This document shows, piece after piece, positions 1-14,400 of a stretch of DNA of 64,000 nucleotides. Each line of letters opens with the position of its first letter. Positions within the stretch are counted from its first letter, which is position 1. The notes under the pieces are model-generated. The model did no database searches. It worked only from the letters and a program-made list of their open reading frames with translations, and was not told where the DNA came from. The position numbers were made by a program, and so were the translations under genes. Origin of the DNA: Lutraria lutraria (taxonomy: Eukaryota > Mollusca > Bivalvia > Venerida > Mactridae); NCBI GenBank assembly GCA_964023205.1, contig OZ026841.1:33122399-33186398 (forward strand), given 5' to 3'.

Positions 1-132
1 TTAAATGTTCTCTATTTGGCAAAACCGTATTGGTGTGTTTGGTTAGTGCTATGAGTCGATCGAAGGATCTATGACGTTGTAGCTGTACTGTATAGAGCAT
101 TGATATAAGTAATATTATTGCGATATTAACCA

Positions 133-240
133 GCCCAGTTAGTTCAGTTGGTAGAGCACTTGAATTGCAAGCAGGAGGTCGCGGGTTTGAGCCCCACACT
201 GGGTACATTGTTTTCCTCCTCCTATTACAATGTTCTGACA
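133..240 (+). repeat. tRNA-derived SINE, family 2, copy A
   Basis: A tRNA-like cloverleaf occupies 133-205: acceptor GCCCAGT pairs with ACTGGGT, D arm gttcagttggtagagc, anticodon loop attgcaa (TGC, Ala). The anticodon stem has an A-G mismatch. The following tttcctcctcctattaca is also found after the tRNA-like part at 51414-51522, so this is a SINE head and body rather than a tRNA gene. Confidence 0.7.
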
Positions 241-2345
241 CAACATCTCTATTTCTGGAAGTAGCAAGTGCTACTTTTTATGTTTATGACTCCTGGAGAC
301 AATTAGTCAGAATGAAGTCACGAATCTGATTCCTGCCAGCTTCATACATTTGGATAAGGCAGCGTGTGAGTCTTTTTTTTGCATAAGTCTTTGATAAAAC
401 AAATACGAATGAATATAAGTCAGTTTTATTAGCAACAATGTAGATAATTAGTATGCATACATATTTATATCATGATTTGTCACCATGTTTATAACACAAC
501 AATAAAACTGGCCATATGTATAATACAAATCAAGCGATATTAGTTTCTCCATGAGTCAACATTCGGAACCTCTCGATCACTATCGTATAAAAAAGCATGA
601 ATGTTTTTTACGTTATTCTATTTAAAAAAACAATTGGATACCACACAAACTTCGATATAGATTAAGTACTCGTAATATCACACATCCGGGCAGTGTTGCA
701 TGAAAGACCGAAAGGATCCGAATGTAAATTGATGCTATGACTTTGAAAAAAAATCATTTAGACATAAATGAACATACATAATTATTAAATTACCAAACAC
801 ACATACATAAATAGTCATATTCTAAGATTTACAAAAAGAACATTAAATAAACTTATTCTTATATACAATAATTATAATTGTTTGTGCATTTTTTACAAAG
901 ATGAAATCAAGGGCGACTACTGTTATACAACAAAAATCAAACGGTTTGCTACACTAACAGTTATCTACCTTTAAATAAAAAAATCTTTTTAACACGAATA
1001 TACGAATTATATAATACAAAAACAACTTTTTAACATGAGTTTGCGGTAGATTCTAATTATAAATAAAAAAAACTGGACTTATATAAGCCATGTATTCAAA
1101 ACATATTTTCTAAACACTCAATATATTATCACAAAATTAACAATCTTTAAAATATCACATTTCTCTGATTTTCTGATTAATCTTTCTCTCAACATCCTTA
1201 TTTTCTGTCACCTAACGTTAAGCAACTCATTATTTCTCATCAGAAAATATTCCCATAGCTTCTAATCAAGATTGTGATGAAAAATGTGGGGTGTAAAATG
1301 TTACATATAATAAACTGCAGACACGTAATCAATGAGGAATTCCTTTCTTATTACTGGAAATAATCTAGTCATAGGCAATTCAGGGGTGGAGCTAGTTTTG
1401 GGTATGTCTGTATGTTATAACTTTTAGGGTGTCCGATATTACTGAGTAACACAATAGGAATTTTGACGGAATAATGCTATTGGTTTATATTTATATGAAA
1501 TCCCTCGGACAAAAAAATGTGAATCTTATGTATTTTGATCTGAATCAGTATGAATTGACACATTATTTGAATATTTTATAAGTATGAAAATCGTCACAAG
1601 CATAACATTCATTATGACTAAGAGATTACATAATAAACTTATAATTAAACTGTTACTGTAATTCAGCCCTTGTTGTCCATAACCCGCTAGACGATTTATC
1701 TGACATTCAGGCAACTTGACAATGTGCTAGCTTGTACAATGTAAAACGTATCCGATGTATGATATAGGTGATAGTAGTAAATTGTTTACTTGGTGTTTGT
1801 TTAATTTTGTCATTCAATGTTCCGTCTCATCCCATTAAATACTTTACCAAACACTGACACGAGCCCCTGTGTGTTTAAAACATACTCCACACCACGTGAT
1901 TTCCGGTTGATGCTTCTGCCGACAGACACCCCCGCATTTCTTTCATAAAATGACTCCACCAAACAATCTTGTAAACATGTTGATACCATACTCGCACGTA
2001 ATCTGCGCTATGCGCACGTAAAAACGTATACATAACCATCCCGCAGCCAGACACTTGCTACGAACGATTAACCATTCCCGAAAAAGCTAATGATGTTTTT
2101 ATCGACTTTTTTGCTTGGAAGCTACTGTGAATTCATGTTATTTCAGGTCTAAATCTTAATCTAAAATGACATCAGTAAATCAAATAGTCGTCTTGAAATA
2201 ACTTCTTGATAATTAGGTAATTTTTTGGCGAGTATTCAAAATTTTGAATACCTCTCCGTATATGTTTTTTTGCCGACGGAAGACATTTTATGAATATTTC
2301 GATACAATGCTTTCTACGTTCGTATTCTTCCCTTTGTTAGTTTTA
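241..2345. other. AT-rich flank and probable LOXL 3' UTR
   Basis: No coding signal is seen. The part next to 2346 should include the LOXL 3' UTR; its end cannot be placed. The rest is A/T-rich with short homopolymers. Confidence 0.6.
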
Positions 2346-2471
2346 CTACAATAAACCTCCTAGTTCACAGTTATATACTCTGGCTTGTCGCGTGTTAAAG
2401 TACAAATCACAGATAACAACATTGTTTTCAAAACTCAACTCAGCAACCAACATCCCTGGATTAATCTCAAT
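2346..2471 (-). CDS. LOXL2-like: LOXL exon 11: C terminus and stop
   Basis: Acceptor atttcag. Encodes [19 protein letters not shown], then IC, then the tail [12 protein letters not shown] and TAG. It corresponds to the family's terminal pattern V.VNP...AESD.SNN...C......R.YNC..GG. The two cysteines of the conserved C-terminal region are present. Confidence 0.93.
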   Translation of the reverse strand: MEINPGMLVAELSFENNVVICDLYFNTRQARVYNCELGGLL

Positions 2472-5400
2472 CTGAAATGGAAAGGATAAATAAACCAATC
2501 AATCAATTAAAACAGATAAAAACAAACAAATTAATAAATACATGTATATATCAATTGACTTTCGACAATAGGCAAGACATTACAGACGTTAGCGAACATT
2601 TGGTTGCTCTATCCAAATGTGGCCAATATATGGTGTAACCGGAAATACTAGCTGGTAAAATATATAAATAAATTTTAATGTCAGAAATATACCATCATCT
2701 ACATTCAGACATTTTTTTTATTGTTCGGACTAGTTTTAAATGATTTTCAAAAAATTGCTTTTAAAAATTTCCTCGAATAGTGTTTGCATACTTTCGAATT
2801 CTCACTTTCCCAGGCGTATGTTCAGAGTCTGCATGTATGTTATACTATCATCATTAATATTGCCATCTTTTAACGAAAAAGATTTTAAATTATACGATAT
2901 TCAGGAATGAAATGACCGGGTCATACGGTTAAAGGTAAATTAACACGAGAAAACGTGTGTACATGTACATGGAAGTCGCGTTTTATTCAGTTTTCGGCTG
3001 TTACAAAATATGTTAAGTTTTATCATTACACTAGTAAGGTCTGCAGAAATAAAGTTCTTATATTTTTCCACATTAGCTCTTGTATATATGTTATAAGTAT
3101 TTCTCAGAGCTGTCCCAGTGGGCGTGTCATACTGTTTCGTCGATACATTTGTAGGATAGAACAAAACATTGACTTCTGCCTTTCAATACGTTATCGTGAC
3201 ATATACATTTAATGTAAATTATAAATCTTCTCTTTACTGATCAGGAGTATGGGTTAATTGTTCAATGTACAGAGGTTTTCTGTTCTACGTCATGCAACCC
3301 TGTGAACCAAGATCACATTTGGGTAAAACACAATAACATAATATTATGGGCTTTACTGACAGAGGCCATTTTGTTCTAAATAATTAATCAACGTTAATAA
3401 AAGAATGGCTTTATTCACAGGGTGACCTTTTTTCGGAGGCGGCCGCTAACTGAGGAATGACTGTAGTAATATTCGGGTCCGTACGATGTGTTCGGACTAG
3501 GGAGGTCCAGGGATAAAAAAGGGGCTACGGTAAAAGGGTCTCGTTGTACCTTTAACTGATAAGTCCCTGGCTTGACATCTGTTACATCAATCCACTGGCA
3601 GTCAATGTCTGCTAAATAACTATCCTGACATCCAACAGATATACCTGTTCAACAAAAACAAACAAATAAACAAAACGATACAAGTTTTGTAAGAAACATG
3701 GAAAAGAATTATGTTGAGGTTTCGCTAATTGTTTTAAAATGATCTGATAACTTTAACATACATTATCTCTTCTAATTACACTTGTAATTTCAAATATTTC
3801 CAAGAAACGTGCGGAAACGAACGTTCCTGTGTTGTCTGCTTTATCACGTGCTTAGGCTACAAACAGAGATCAACGAAGAGAGAACCATATCCTTAGTGAC
3901 AAAGTTGGCCATTATTCAGAAGTATCACTTGTCTACCATACCGATATAAATTCACAGATGATATATTTACTTGGGTTTAACGCCGTTTTCAACAAATTTT
4001 CAGTTATATTTTGTATATACGGCGGCCGGTTCACCTAACCAGTTTTCCTGGACTGTATTCTAACCGGTACTAACTAACCTTTCCACAAGGCATTGGCAAC
4101 TTGTGGATAAAATCGACTGTTTGACAAATTTTCATGGAATGGTATGACCTGCTGCGACCGGGAATCGAACCAGGATGACCGAGTTACAAATTTATGACAC
4201 TAACCACTAGACCACGGCAGCGGCACTGGTTTAGTAGTACGGGTGATTGAATGATATAACACCGTATAATTGAAAGTCATTGATGTTAGAAAACAAACTC
4301 ACCTTGTTGACCAAAATGTTGACAGTTATATTTTGGAAACACACCACGTTCACAACTTGTGTCTTCCAAACAAAAACTAGCTTTATGACCTTCAGCCACT
4401 TGGTTACCATGTTTGTCAATAATGTCGTAATGAGAAAATGTTTCCATGCTGTGATAATGTCTGAAAATAAATAGAAATATTGAGAGTCCAGATCCATAGT
4501 GTAAAAACGCCTAAAATGGGACTCCGTGGACACTGGAAACCCCAAGAAAAACCGGACTTTTGACCAAGTCCGGAAGTGGTCTGGTTTTTAGGGGTTTAAA
4601 TGTAATAACAAAAAGTAACGGAAACTCGAATGAAGTTTAATTTTTGCCTGGTTTTCCATCAACATGTGACATTGATTCAAGGTAAAATCTTACAAAATAT
4701 TATATACACTTGAATCAAACGATCCATGCTGAAATTGAAATCTAGATCAAATGAATGTTGAATTTAATAGTAAACATTGTTGCAATGCTTAAAGATATCA
4801 ATGTAAAACCCAAAATTTGGTGTTCAGCTCTTAATCATTGGAAGTGATTACTATAACTTACTGATGGCAAGCGTGCCACTCCCACTGTCCTCTATCAATG
4901 ATTGGTCTGAAATCTGCCGTTCCCACATTTTTAGCGATGGTTGAGAAATGCAATAACCTACGAGTCGCATACGCCCATGCTGTAAATAAAAATAATGTTG
5001 ATACTAGCACCACATGGATTTACAAGCAATATAAACAACAGCATATTTTGAAAATGTTGAAAACGAATCAGTATTGGGTGTTTAATGTAACAAATGATAA
5101 CGATTGTGGAACGCTCAAATTATTGAAGGATTAAGTGAGACCGCCAAATCAAATGCCACATCAGACGCAGTGATGAAAATTGGCTTTCTTGCATTCTGCA
5201 TGCCTAGGACAAATAAATGGGGACACTGTGGCAAGGATTTTAACATGGTCCATGTATTACTACAAAGCCTAGAGACAATGTGTTGGTTGCAGCTCGTACA
5301 TTAACAATGAACCAGAACGTTTATAAAATTACACCTACATCTCGTTCCGTACAGCTCATTCGCTGATGTTGACAAACAATTCTCCTCGTAAGCGCATTGT

Positions 5401-8400
5401 AAATAATACAAATAACGATCTCTTAGAAAGACACTATCTTGAACAGCCTTTGCATCAGGTACGAGATCTGGTAACTCTGAAAAGAAAAATACATTACATT
5501 AATGAGTGATGGATCTGGTTCAGAGATTTGACATTATGTACTGATGGGAGGACATCGATTTGAAATTGAATTTTAGAAGTAGTCAATTATATATTTATAA
5601 TACCGTTCTTCATAAACAGGGTTCAAATCGTATGTTCATTCTATATTTTAATTTTGTCAAATTGCAAGAACCACACTTACCTATTTAAGTATGTTACTTT
5701 AAATAAATATAAATTTTGTGGAATGTCATTTGAATGAAAATTGCGCAATGTTACAAGAGATCGAATGCTGAATGTTCCACATGCATTTCTTACTTGCATC
5801 ACAGATAATGCCAGCCACAGACTGTGGTCTGGAGCAGGATAGTTTTCCAGGAGTGAGTTCTGTACTTCCCATAACGCAATCTTCAAGTCTTTTTTCTTTA
5901 CCAGTACATTTCATTGAAGCAATGACTTTATCCATATCACTACCGCCGTAAAAGTCAGTCTGAGAAATAAACAAGAAAACAAGAAGTTAAAAACTTATCT
6001 TGTGAGATCTGATAAATCGACATATGTTGCATGTTTGATTACGTCTGATTTGGTTAAAGGTATTGAATATCTTCTAATGATCGTGAGTTTTCAGCAAGTG
6101 CTATTTTCTGTTTCGTTATTTCTCATCTTTCTTTAAATGAATAAACTGTCTCGCGTAAATAAATAGGCGTACAGTTTGTTGATGATCCCCTAATTTTCAA
6201 ACTGTTATTCATGTACGCTTTTTTTCTGCATTGCGTGTATACAATGAGTTCGTGCATGTAATGAATATGTTTTCTTTGACTAATGTTCTTCAGGTAAACG
6301 CTTTATGGTCGCATTAAAACCCTCTAACTTTTCAATCACGACGACTTATTAATTGCTAAAAAATAAAGTATGTCAAGGATATTCCTGATATAATTATTTT
6401 CTGTTACTAATAATTATTTGATATTTTGCAATCTCAAAGAAATGGGTGCCAGTTTAGATTGATAAAACCATATTAGCTCTTTTCAAACTTACCTTCTGAG
6501 CAGTTCTGGCGTATCCAATGTTGAAGTGACGACAAACAACAATAGCCGCTCTCATGTCCCAGTCATCACCACAAATAACTCCCCAAGTAAAGGAGTTAGC
6601 TAGTCTCACCTCGATGCGACCCTCTTTGAAGTTATGTTGTTCTCTTCCACCGACTATTCTGTATTCTGTATACTGAAATAACACCACTTTTCCATATAAG
6701 AATGTACAGTTGACATTGCTACAGATAAAGTTTTGAGACATTTCCATGTATGCTTAGTAACACATGATCAATAACACCAAAAGCTTTAATTGTATTTCTA
6801 TACATTGTATTCTATTTTATCATTAGTTTAAACTCATTTATTTTGCATCGATTGTAGAGCAAGTTCTTTTAACTACTCTCGATGGCTGCTTCTTGGATTC
6901 TGACTTGTACTCGCGACGAAAGAAGGGATGGTGAAGGTCAAAGTCAGCAACTGACGGGATTCTAACACACAACCTCCGGGTTAGGAGTCCGACGCTCTAC
7001 AGCTTCTAAACCTTGCATATTTTATAATTGAAAGAAACGATTATCTTAATCGATTATTTAAAACAAATACTCCAGGTGTAACTTATCTATACATGTATGT
7101 TTAATATTCGATAATAATTCAATCTTCATATATATTATATTCAAAATTGATAAAGGTAAGTGAAGTTTACTTGAGGGGTTTTCACACTTACTGAGGGTGG
7201 CTGCTCCGCTTTGTCTTTGATGGCTGCGACCTCTGGCTCAGTTACTTCATCACTAATTTCATTTTTATCATGTTTCTTTTCCTCTGTTACCATTACTGGT
7301 TGGTCTAGAACATAACCCTCTTTTAAGTTGTTTCCTCGATTATGCCCATGTCTGAAGTGAGATAAAAGGCAATGATTAACTGCTAATCGAAGTGGACAAT
7401 ATATAGTTAATATTAATTCGTTATATAGTTTTCTCCTTTAAAGCCCCAATAGCTTTTTGCTGTAGAAAAATGTATGCAAAACCATTTAATGGCTGGTATT
7501 ATCTCAAGATAATTATTACCGTCGAAACAAGTTCTTTTTCGTCTGAAAACACTCATTTCACTGTGATTTTTGCTTTTGTAAACTCGAAATATGTAGAGCG
7601 CATGACGTCACTTTACTACGTGTGCATAGCATGACTGCGGGAAAACGCAGGTGTTCTATAAATAGTATTTATTTCAATGATATTGAAAAAAATACGTTAG
7701 TAGTTTCGGAAACATTTTTTTTCTTGCTATAAAGCATGCACGGGAGGAAAACACACCGGATTCCTCGGTTATAGAACAAGCAGTTCCTATCAAGACCAAT
7801 ATATTTATAAGCTAATGGGACTTTAACATATTGTCATATCATGATCACAAAGCTTCTACGTCAAATAAACAAAAAAGCATGTTTTAGCGTTGCCTTTGGT
7901 ACTTTTACTATCCTTTACCGAGTCGTTCAATACATGTTCACGGCTTTTACAATTCACTGACTTTCTCATGATGACAAAAGTATAGTATGTAGTAGCTTAT
8001 TACACACCTGCGTCTGCTACTATCGTGTCTTCTGTTGGTAGTATCTGATGGGACTGTATCAGATTCTATAACATTACTTATAACGTTATTAACAGCAGCA
8101 TCGTCTCTATCTTGCGTTTCTATAATATTGTCTATAGAATTACTGTTTATACGTCTTGGGCGTGGTGTAGTCGTGGTGCTAGTACTGGTTGTTGTTGTAT
8201 TTGTCATTCTGTCGAAATATCTGTCAAACAAAAAAAACGGGTTAATTTGTTATTCTTTATCTGAAGAAATCATTTGATTGGCTGGTTTTGAACTCTGTTT
8301 TAAGATTGACTTGTAGTAACGCAACAAACGAAGATTTGGTCTCCAAAAACCATTGTACGTTCTAAGATGCTGATATGTTGGAATGTTTAGTCCACAGATC

Positions 8401-11400
8401 ATATCACACTTTGTTTTAGCTTAGGACATTCTTACACGGTTCAGATATGTTCACAAGTATCTGTTACTGTCAATTGATCATATTTTGAATAACAATTGAA
8501 GAATAAGTATTAAAGTGCCTAATACAATCATGACCATGTGCTATGAACTTCATTTTTAATATTCTACATACGTAATAGAACACCGATTAGAGTCGAACGA
8601 TAATTATCTAAAAGCTTACAATGAATCGGTTAGAAAAAATAGGATCGATAGATAAATGGTACCTAGGATCTGGTCTGGATGTGACAAATGTACCGTCTCT
8701 GAAGTACATATAGTATCGCCACATCTCCCTATTAAAGATCCATCTATTATAAGACCTTGGTCGTGTAGTGGTTGGTCGTTTAGTTGTTGTGGTTGTAGTT
8801 GGCTTTTGTGTTGTTGTTGTTGTTGTTGTTTTTGTGGCTGCTGGTTCAAGAACAACAGTTGGTCTCGGAGTTATAGCTGCTGCTGTTGTGGTCTTCTGCT
8901 TTATCGTTGAAGTTGGTCTTGAGGTAGTGGTTGTTGTTGCCGTCGTCTTTTTCGTAGTTGTTGTTGTCGTCGGAGGAGTTGTTGTTGTTGTCGGTGCTGG
9001 AGTTGTTGTTGTTGTCGGTGCTGGAGTTGTTGTTGTTGTCGTGGTGGTAGTAGTAGTGGTTGTTGACCTTTTTGGGTTGCAGACAACACCAGCAGACGAC
9101 CAGTAACTTTTACATCTTCTGGCGCTGTTACCCCACCCTCTAGATAAACACATTGTTATATGACGTTCATTCCCCCGACAGTGTAACCCTGACAACCAGA
9201 TTCTACCTGAAATGTTTTAATACTCACATTTTTAAGACACCAATATTTTTCTAGGTATTACACACTTTATAGTGTTAAGTATTGATTTATTCATATGGTA
9301 AATTCTGATACACCAAACATGGAATATACAATTTGTAATTATCAAAAGATACTTTTTATCAAAAGTTCCACACTTTATATGTCTTGGTTATTATGATTAA
9401 TACAGTGACAAATACAACTTTTAGAAATATCTGTTTACAACTTACAAGCAATAAGTAATTTTAATCAGGACTGATGTCGTTGGTGTTATCACCATTGCAC
9501 TTGTCGAGTATACAACATGTATGATAGTAAAGTCCCCAACATGGGCGCTTAAACAGGCATGCAGGCCTAATATTGAGCATCAGACATTATATCTTAAAAC
9601 TACATGCAAGAAATCAAATAAAACGAAGCGGAACTATTTGACACATTCTGTTCAAGAAAAATAAACTCCAAGCTATTAAATTGAACCTCGTTTACAAGTC
9701 ACAGCCACATTTATAAAGAATGGGTTTCTGGAAGGCTAATTATTTTCACTTGGTTTTAAGGTCGCATCAACAACCAGGGGTCATTGGGCTACTTTTCCAG
9801 TTTAAACGATGGAGGATGACAGGCGTACATCGATCTTCCGTAAGCCAGATGAACAGCCTCATCAAATATTAAATTTGTATCGTTCCGGGTAAGATTCGAA
9901 CTCACGGGGGCGAGGAGCTACTCCGAGCTACTCCGAGCTAGTGATTACTAGCCTGTGATTAAAGTCTTTCCATTAAAAGGTGAAGGACGTTTTATTTCTT
10001 AAGATTGTTGAAATATAGGTTCCGTTGTTAAAAAATGAATTCATAATAACAAAAGATAACTTAACCTACAAAGCTAAATTCGATCATAAATGGACCGTTC
10101 GTCTTTTAAATGCTCATCTACAAGATTTGAACTTTTTATAAATGAACTTATAAACATAATTGTCTGTGCAGGTTTATCGGTGAGAATTGTTACGCAACAA
10201 ACCACAGGGTTTTGTGGAAAATTTTGTTTCTCTATTTTTTGCTCAAATCGCACTTGCTGGCTATACGTATTAGCGAAATGCACTTATTTACATCGCCAGA
10301 AGCAGACAGGCAAATACTTAGACACATACTTCTATCAAATCTGAGAATGGAGGTTATTAAATATCTAAGTGATCACATCTCTCACTCTAGGGCAAGGTAT
10401 TAAATATAAGTTATGCGAAAATGTAACGGAACGAATTGCACTCATCAGCATAAAAGAATTCAGGAACCATACAAAGACTTCTTAATTATAGCTGTTACGT
10501 GCGGTATTGATATGTAAGCAAGAATAATAGTTTCTCATTAAACACCTGTTATCTGTCTAAAAATAATTGAATAAATTCGTCTCTAACGCTGCATCTCACA
10601 CCGAGCTGTAAATACAAATGTATGTAAACACGCAGGCCTCTAAATTGGGGATAATTTGAGGGCATCATTCCTGATAAACTTAAAAGTGAATCGAGATGAT
10701 ATCCTGCCTTGCCACTTGCGTAAAATTGTCTGTGAAGAGCGATGGTGTTTTTTTCACATGGTCCGATGTCAACTGAATTTATTACCCGCCTGGCATTGGC
10801 CGATAAATTACAGAAGTTCTCAGAGGACTTGTGATCTCTTTTGGTACACAAAATGTTCTGCCAATAATTATGTTGTTGGTTTCGATTCATGATCAGAACT
10901 TAAACACCTTCACAACTCTATCTTTATTTCCTCCAAACACGGAGAGCATATACTATGATACATGGTACAATGTACATATTATCGTTAATATACAATAATA
11001 TAATAAAGCAGAATCAATGAATATTCGCATTACAGCATAAGCAGGATGAATTCAATGCTCGAGCATTTATCATAATTTATTTTATATCTATAGTTTAAAG
11101 ACTTACTGCAGTTTAACAGTGAAACAAAATGTAGCTGATCTACATTAGCGTTTTAAAAACATTTAAGAAATCATTTAGGCGACTTAACAACAAAACAAAC
11201 ATATTCATCTAAACTAATTAAATAATTTACACATGTATAAACTGATTGTCCTCAGTAATCAAGTTAGCACAACTCAACAGAAAATCACATTGTTGACCTG
11301 GTGTCATGCCAATGAATGCATTGTAAGTTTGCTGACGAAAACGCTCCATGGTGATATTGCATATTTTACAAGTATTTGATTATTATCCTTGTAAAAAGAA

Positions 11401-14400
11401 ACAAAACAGAAAAACAATATAATCTGGAATGGTCCAATTGATGTGGCATAATTCCTCAAATAGAGACTATGTTATATTTTGCAAACTGAGATAATTCCTA
11501 CTGGCATTTTATTCATAGTTTTGTTTTGTTTACACCAAAATCGCTGAAAATGTTCACGTACGCCATTGATATAACTGCATACTCTTCAAAGAGTGTATTC
11601 AGCTAATTAGCGGAGCAGTTAGATTTAATTTACCATCTTGAAGTTAAAAGACTCATATTATCACGCAATCACTGGTTCAGTGAGAACGGGGTCGATGTTA
11701 ACGAAGCGTGTTTCGATGTTTAACATTTTGATATTTGGATCAATCTGGTGGCATCAGTATGCTGTGAGTTTTCCCGTGGTATCTGTTCTTCTCTTGCACC
11801 ATGTGTCGACTGCTGTCTTTGGATTTTTGAGGCATTTTCTTAATATTCATTTAGCTATCGTCTGCGGTTTCAGACGAATTTCAAAAATGTTTTGCCTTCA
11901 ATTTTCAAAAGTTTGATGAGCATTGCTTCCGGTGTCGCCGGAAATCTCTTGATGTTTCAGCCTTTCGATGAATTTTGTTTAAAGTGTCGTCTGCGGTTTC
12001 AGACGAATTCCAGAATGCGTATAAGTCTATGTTGAACTCTGGTGCGATTTTATAAACATTATCTAAATTTAACTGTACCGTACTGAAAGAAAACGGTAGT
12101 TTGATTATTTCTAAAATATCTTTTCCGTTTAACAATTCGATACAATCAAATTTTTGACAAATATTTTCACATATTTGTGATGCAAGACCATGGCACTTGA
12201 ATGCTAAATGTTTCAGAAATCTAAATGGTGATCATATATCGAATAACTTTTATGTTCATGGAAGTTTTCATTTTTTCAATGGGACGGAAGAACACATATC
12301 AATTAACTTGACAGGTTTATATTTAAGATACTTTTCGTGTTATAATTTAAACGTCGAGAATTGATGTTAACATGTGTTTTATTTCAATACCACACACATA
12401 CATTTCAACTAATTGCTTGACTTAAAAAACCAGACTGTCAGTCAAAACTTTAATTTATTGATATATAGCCATTCATGAAGTGTGCTCTTACGAAACTAAT
12501 GCTTTCGAAAGCTTTTAATACTCATTGAATCAAATTTCAATCCAATTTAGCCTGAAGTACGGTCTGCAGCAAACAGGTGCTCAATTATTTTCTTATTTTC
12601 TAAATACATAAGTAAACTTCTTTGAAGATAATAAGTAATAGGTGATTAATACCAAATCGAAAGCCTACGACAAACTGGATACAGTTGAAGATATTAAATC
12701 TAAGTTTAAATGCTTATTTAATCAATGATGCATCACATAGAACAAATAATAAGAACAGAGCAACAAAAAAGTAAATTAAATTCTTTGATTCGGTGTGACA
12801 ATATTTTTTCCCAAATACGTCGTTATTGTGTGTATGTGTGTGTTCCCATTTTTTGATTGTATGAATGACATTAAGTTGCTCATTAGACTTTATAGAATAA
12901 AGAACGCCTTGGCGAGATCAGGAACAAAAGAAAGACTTTTCTTATTTAACTTCATGTGAGGTTCACGTGATGAATACAATACAAATACGCAATCTCCTGG
13001 CAGAGTTATCGTTCGTTTTCTCTCAAATACATCTATGCAACAGGCTAATTACAAGAATCTTGTCAAAACGGGAAAATATATTTAACGCAAAATGGATTTA
13101 TCTTTTATGAACAAAAGCATTATAATAAAGCATAACAGTTTTCTTATGTATCATAAATTAATTTGATTCATTTTAACCGAAATATGTTCTTGTCCGTTTA
13201 CGCAGAACGTATTCCTTCGCTGATCGGCTGATGTAAAACAAAATGGACAAAAACGATCTTGTTAAGATTTGTCTGCTAAAAGTGACTTTGAAAGACATAC
13301 ATTAAATTTGCAATTGTTTGAATACTGTATTTTTTCAGAAAGTACCCGCCAAACTGGCAGTGTTGTAATGTCTCTTGTTGCGTTCTGGCAGTCAGCTTCC
13401 GCTTGCAGTGTAAAATTGAATAATTGTCTGTCAAATTCCTGGCGATAACAATGATACAACAACAGTTAACTAGGCTTGACCTTTTGTTCAATTGCCAGGG
13501 ATTTAATGTCGTAATGGTGTACATCCTAAGTCTGATTTTGCTTGTTCCAAACACGAACATCATTAATCAATTTTAGCTTCAAATGAAGCCAATTGGAATC
13601 GGAAACACCTTAATACTGAAGACGCTGTGTTCGAGGGCAATGATGAAACGTATTATCATCTTAGGTCAGACAATGAACGAAGCACAAATGCTTTACGACC
13701 CTTTGTTGTGACGTTTTTTATCATATTTTTGTAAATCTTCTTTCCCGTAAAGTTGCACCATTTTGTTCAGCATGTTTGCCTCTCATAGTACAATTCCTAT
13801 TTTCCACCATCGCCGTGGCTGAATCATTTCATGTCTGTTGCAGTTAACTGTATGGTAATCTGTTCCATCACTATTAGATTACATCGCATGGAAAGCGTCG
13901 GCATTTATTATGAGAAATAGGACCAGACAAGTCGCCATATTTTTCAACAGTTTTTTTTTTAAATTTCTTTTCAAAGGGTCGAATAAAAAACGCTTAAAAT
14001 TAGGAGGTAGATACGGGAGAGCACAAAGGGGGTACACACCGTTATCATTGTAAAACTCCTTAATGCTGATACAGACCACATCACAACAATGTGTTCATTG
14101 AATAATCAAGATCTTTGAATGATTTATCGTGTCCATTGTGGTCATAAGAACAGATCTAACTGTCGTCGTGATAGATCAAATATTCATGGTAGAGTTGTCT
14201 CGTGTAATAAAGATCAAAGTCATTAGTACTATCTGGATAAAAGCGTATTTAAGAAGTACAGATCAAATGTCAAATTGTAACAATTCAAGTACTTAAAGCT
14301 ATCTGTGCATAGATTCAAACATTAAATAAACTGTATAAAACTTGTGTTTGTTAAAGCGATAATGGTATTTGGTATGTGCTTAATGATATGCATCAGGGAC

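Noticed and set aside
133..205. Functional tRNA-Ala(TGC)
   Set aside because: The cloverleaf is close but the anticodon stem has a mismatch, and the same tRNA-plus-downstream unit recurs at 51414, so it is a SINE.
3415..3549. Read-through as the main LOXL C terminus
   Set aside because: Exon 11 at 2471-2346 restores the conserved family ending and exact phase, so splicing is the default model.
8768..9106. Plus-strand Val-rich frame
   Set aside because: Antisense of the LOXL Thr-rich linker exon.
10549..10890. 113-codon minus frame in LOXL intron 1
   Set aside because: No recognisable motif and no splice signals joining it to LOXL phases.
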